Of a DNA stretch of 64,000 bases, positions 62,805 through 64,000 are shown one piece after another. This stretch comes from Amoebidium appalachense (Eukaryota; Ichthyosporea). The translations under genes were made by a program, and so were the position numbers. The stretch covers positions 10,664,001 through 10,728,000 of the forward strand of contig CAVNZM010000004.1 of assembly GCA_963693365.1 (NCBI GenBank). The letters are read 5' to 3'. The notes below the pieces were generated by a model. That model was not told where the DNA came from, made no database searches, and saw nothing but the letters and a program-made list of their open reading frames with translations. Position 1 is the first letter of the stretch, and each line of letters opens with the position of its first letter.

Positions 62805-64000
62805 GTTGACGTTTCTTTGCTAATTAATGGTTGGGAACTGTGCTGTGTGCGTCTGTTTGTTGTATGTTCCTGGTTGTGACTTGGTATGTGTGCGCGTGCT
62901 GCGTGTTTGGTATGTTGTGCTGCCGTATTCACGGTGTGTTTCCTACGCCTTGTGATACACACTCAGACAGCCATGCAAGCTTTATGAAGCATTTGAACCA
63001 CTTCAAACCTATTACTTTGGAGTCGGTGCTGAATCTGGTGTGCAGCGTGCCAAAGTGGAAATGCCATGATACAATATTTGCGTAATATTTGCGCAAGGCG
63101 CCGGCCAGTCCCCTCCCTTCCCAGGCTCCCCCCCCCCCCCCCCCCCCCCTTGTGCCTGACTTAACCGGGCTCGCACGCGCCCCACGTCCCCCAAGCCCTT
63201 GACGGGCGTGCCCCCCCTCCGTCCCCCTCCTCCGCCGCGGCTGGCCATCCTGGCCTCGCTGTCTCTCCTCGCCCAATCCCTCATCCCTTGATCTGATCGA
63301 TGATATGGTCAGCCGTAGGTCTATACGAAGGAAGCCCTAGGTATAGGGAGATCGGATGATAACCGGCTAAAAAAATACAATAATTGATAATAATTTACAA
63401 AAATAAAAAACATAAACCCAATAACCATAACCCTATGTGTGTCTGGGCCCTAAATGGGGGGGCTGCCGCCCCCCCAATCCCCCGCTAAAGGGGCCTGACG
63501 GCCCCTTTATGTCGCTTGGGGATCGAATCGTTCTCCCCTGATTTTACGTCATCGGATCGTGTTTTGTCCAATCAGGTGCGCGGGGACTTCCGGCGTATGG
63601 ACTTGGGTGGGTCAGCCGGCTAGCCCGGGGACGGTGCCGCGCGTGCGCTCGGCCGGGAGTCCGCGCAGGCTGAGATCTAGCCGCTCTAATAAGTCTCGCC
63701 AATGCTTTTCAATCTAAAATATTGAGAACATCTTTAAAAAATAAAGAGCAATATGTGTTATTAAAAAAAAAGGTATTATTGGTTTGCACTGACTTCGAGA
63801 CGCAACCTGGATGCAGGACTTCAGAGTCAGTGCCCGCAACAGAGTTGACGGTTGTTCGACCGTTATTTGTCCCCTTCATGCCGCATTCTGCCTGCGTTCT
63901 AGGGATCGGCAATATAACGAAGTCCTGTAGACCCTGTGATTGGTCTTTTTGACAATGAATCGAGAAGGTATGCACGCATACAACTCTTAATTGGTTTTTT
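62805..64000. other. PRPF4 upstream region with two hairpins; no gene seen
   Basis: The PRPF4 start codon is at 62804, so the adjacent GC-rich sequence is its presumed promoter. Poly-C is at 63129-63149. Beyond 63290 the sequence loses its microsatellite character. It contains two adjacent perfect hairpins (63456-63509) and an 88-codon unrecognised minus frame at 63709-63975. Confidence 0.5.
63456..63509. other. Two consecutive perfect inverted repeats
   Basis: First dyad: GGGGGGGC-TGCC-GCCCCCCC at 63456-63475. Second: TAAAGGGGCC-TGAC-GGCCCCTTTA at 63486-63509, with 10-bp arms and a 4-nt loop. Both would form stable hairpins in DNA or RNA. The second, followed by TTTA, looks like an intrinsic-terminator-type stem, but in nuclear DNA its role is unknown. 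Confidence 0.8.

Noticed and set aside
63012-63284. Minus frame rich in Arg/Gly upstream of PRPF4
   Set aside because: GC-rich promoter-like sequence with a poly-G tract; the frame has no conserved features and no splice link to PRPF4.

Overview
This is nuclear DNA from an intron-rich eukaryote using the standard genetic code, probably a single-celled one. The genes have many short exons (36-231 bp) with GT-AG introns. The introns and spacers are saturated with (GT/CA)n, (CT/GA)n, poly-G/poly-C and poly-T/poly-A tracts. Several families (a FATP-type acyl-CoA synthetase, LSM12, a WW-binding PPxY membrane protein) fit an opisthokont or holozoan protist, but I cannot name the species. Nearly all long open frames here are translated microsatellites (poly-His/Thr, Cys/Val, Pro, Gly) and are not genes.

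Layout. A FATP/SLC27-type acyl-CoA synthetase occupies 1378-13223 (minus, 17 exons, 599 aa). LSM12 occupies 14433 to about 23820 (minus, 6 exons, about 198 aa). One LSM12 intron carries an antisense, internally deleted chromovirus (Ty3/gypsy) with intact LTRs and target-site duplication at 18263-20716, and other introns carry a 399-bp perfect duplication. A signal-peptide, Cys-rich, single-pass membrane protein with a PPAY motif lies at 26704-27586 (minus). Nested inverted repeats lie at 27968-28311. A dead non-LTR retrotransposon spans 28824-31183 (minus), with an orphan frame at 31411-31824. A broken multi-pass (7TM-like) gene lies at 37496-38880 (minus). A ten-exon gene at 39805-49305 (plus) fuses a METTL13/eEF1AKMT-type methyltransferase to the eEF1B-beta nucleotide-exchange domain. 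PRPF4, a U4/U6 snRNP WD40 protein, fills 50745-62804 (minus, 13 exons, 506 aa), tail to tail with the fusion gene.

Exon models were built by hand from homology, GT/AG sites and reading phase. In the FATP, PRPF4 and fusion genes every junction is phase-consistent from ATG to stop, so their total lengths should be close to correct. The genes are unrelated housekeeping functions (lipid activation, RNA binding, translation elongation, splicing) and there is no operon.

The strongest novelty is the methyltransferase-eEF1B fusion: it joins an enzyme family that methylates eEF1A to the domain that docks on eEF1A. Second is a dispersed SINE-like repeat family whose 3' end runs into poly-C and then poly-A. 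It may explain much of the peculiar homopolymer landscape and appears to supply polypyrimidine tracts to splice acceptors.
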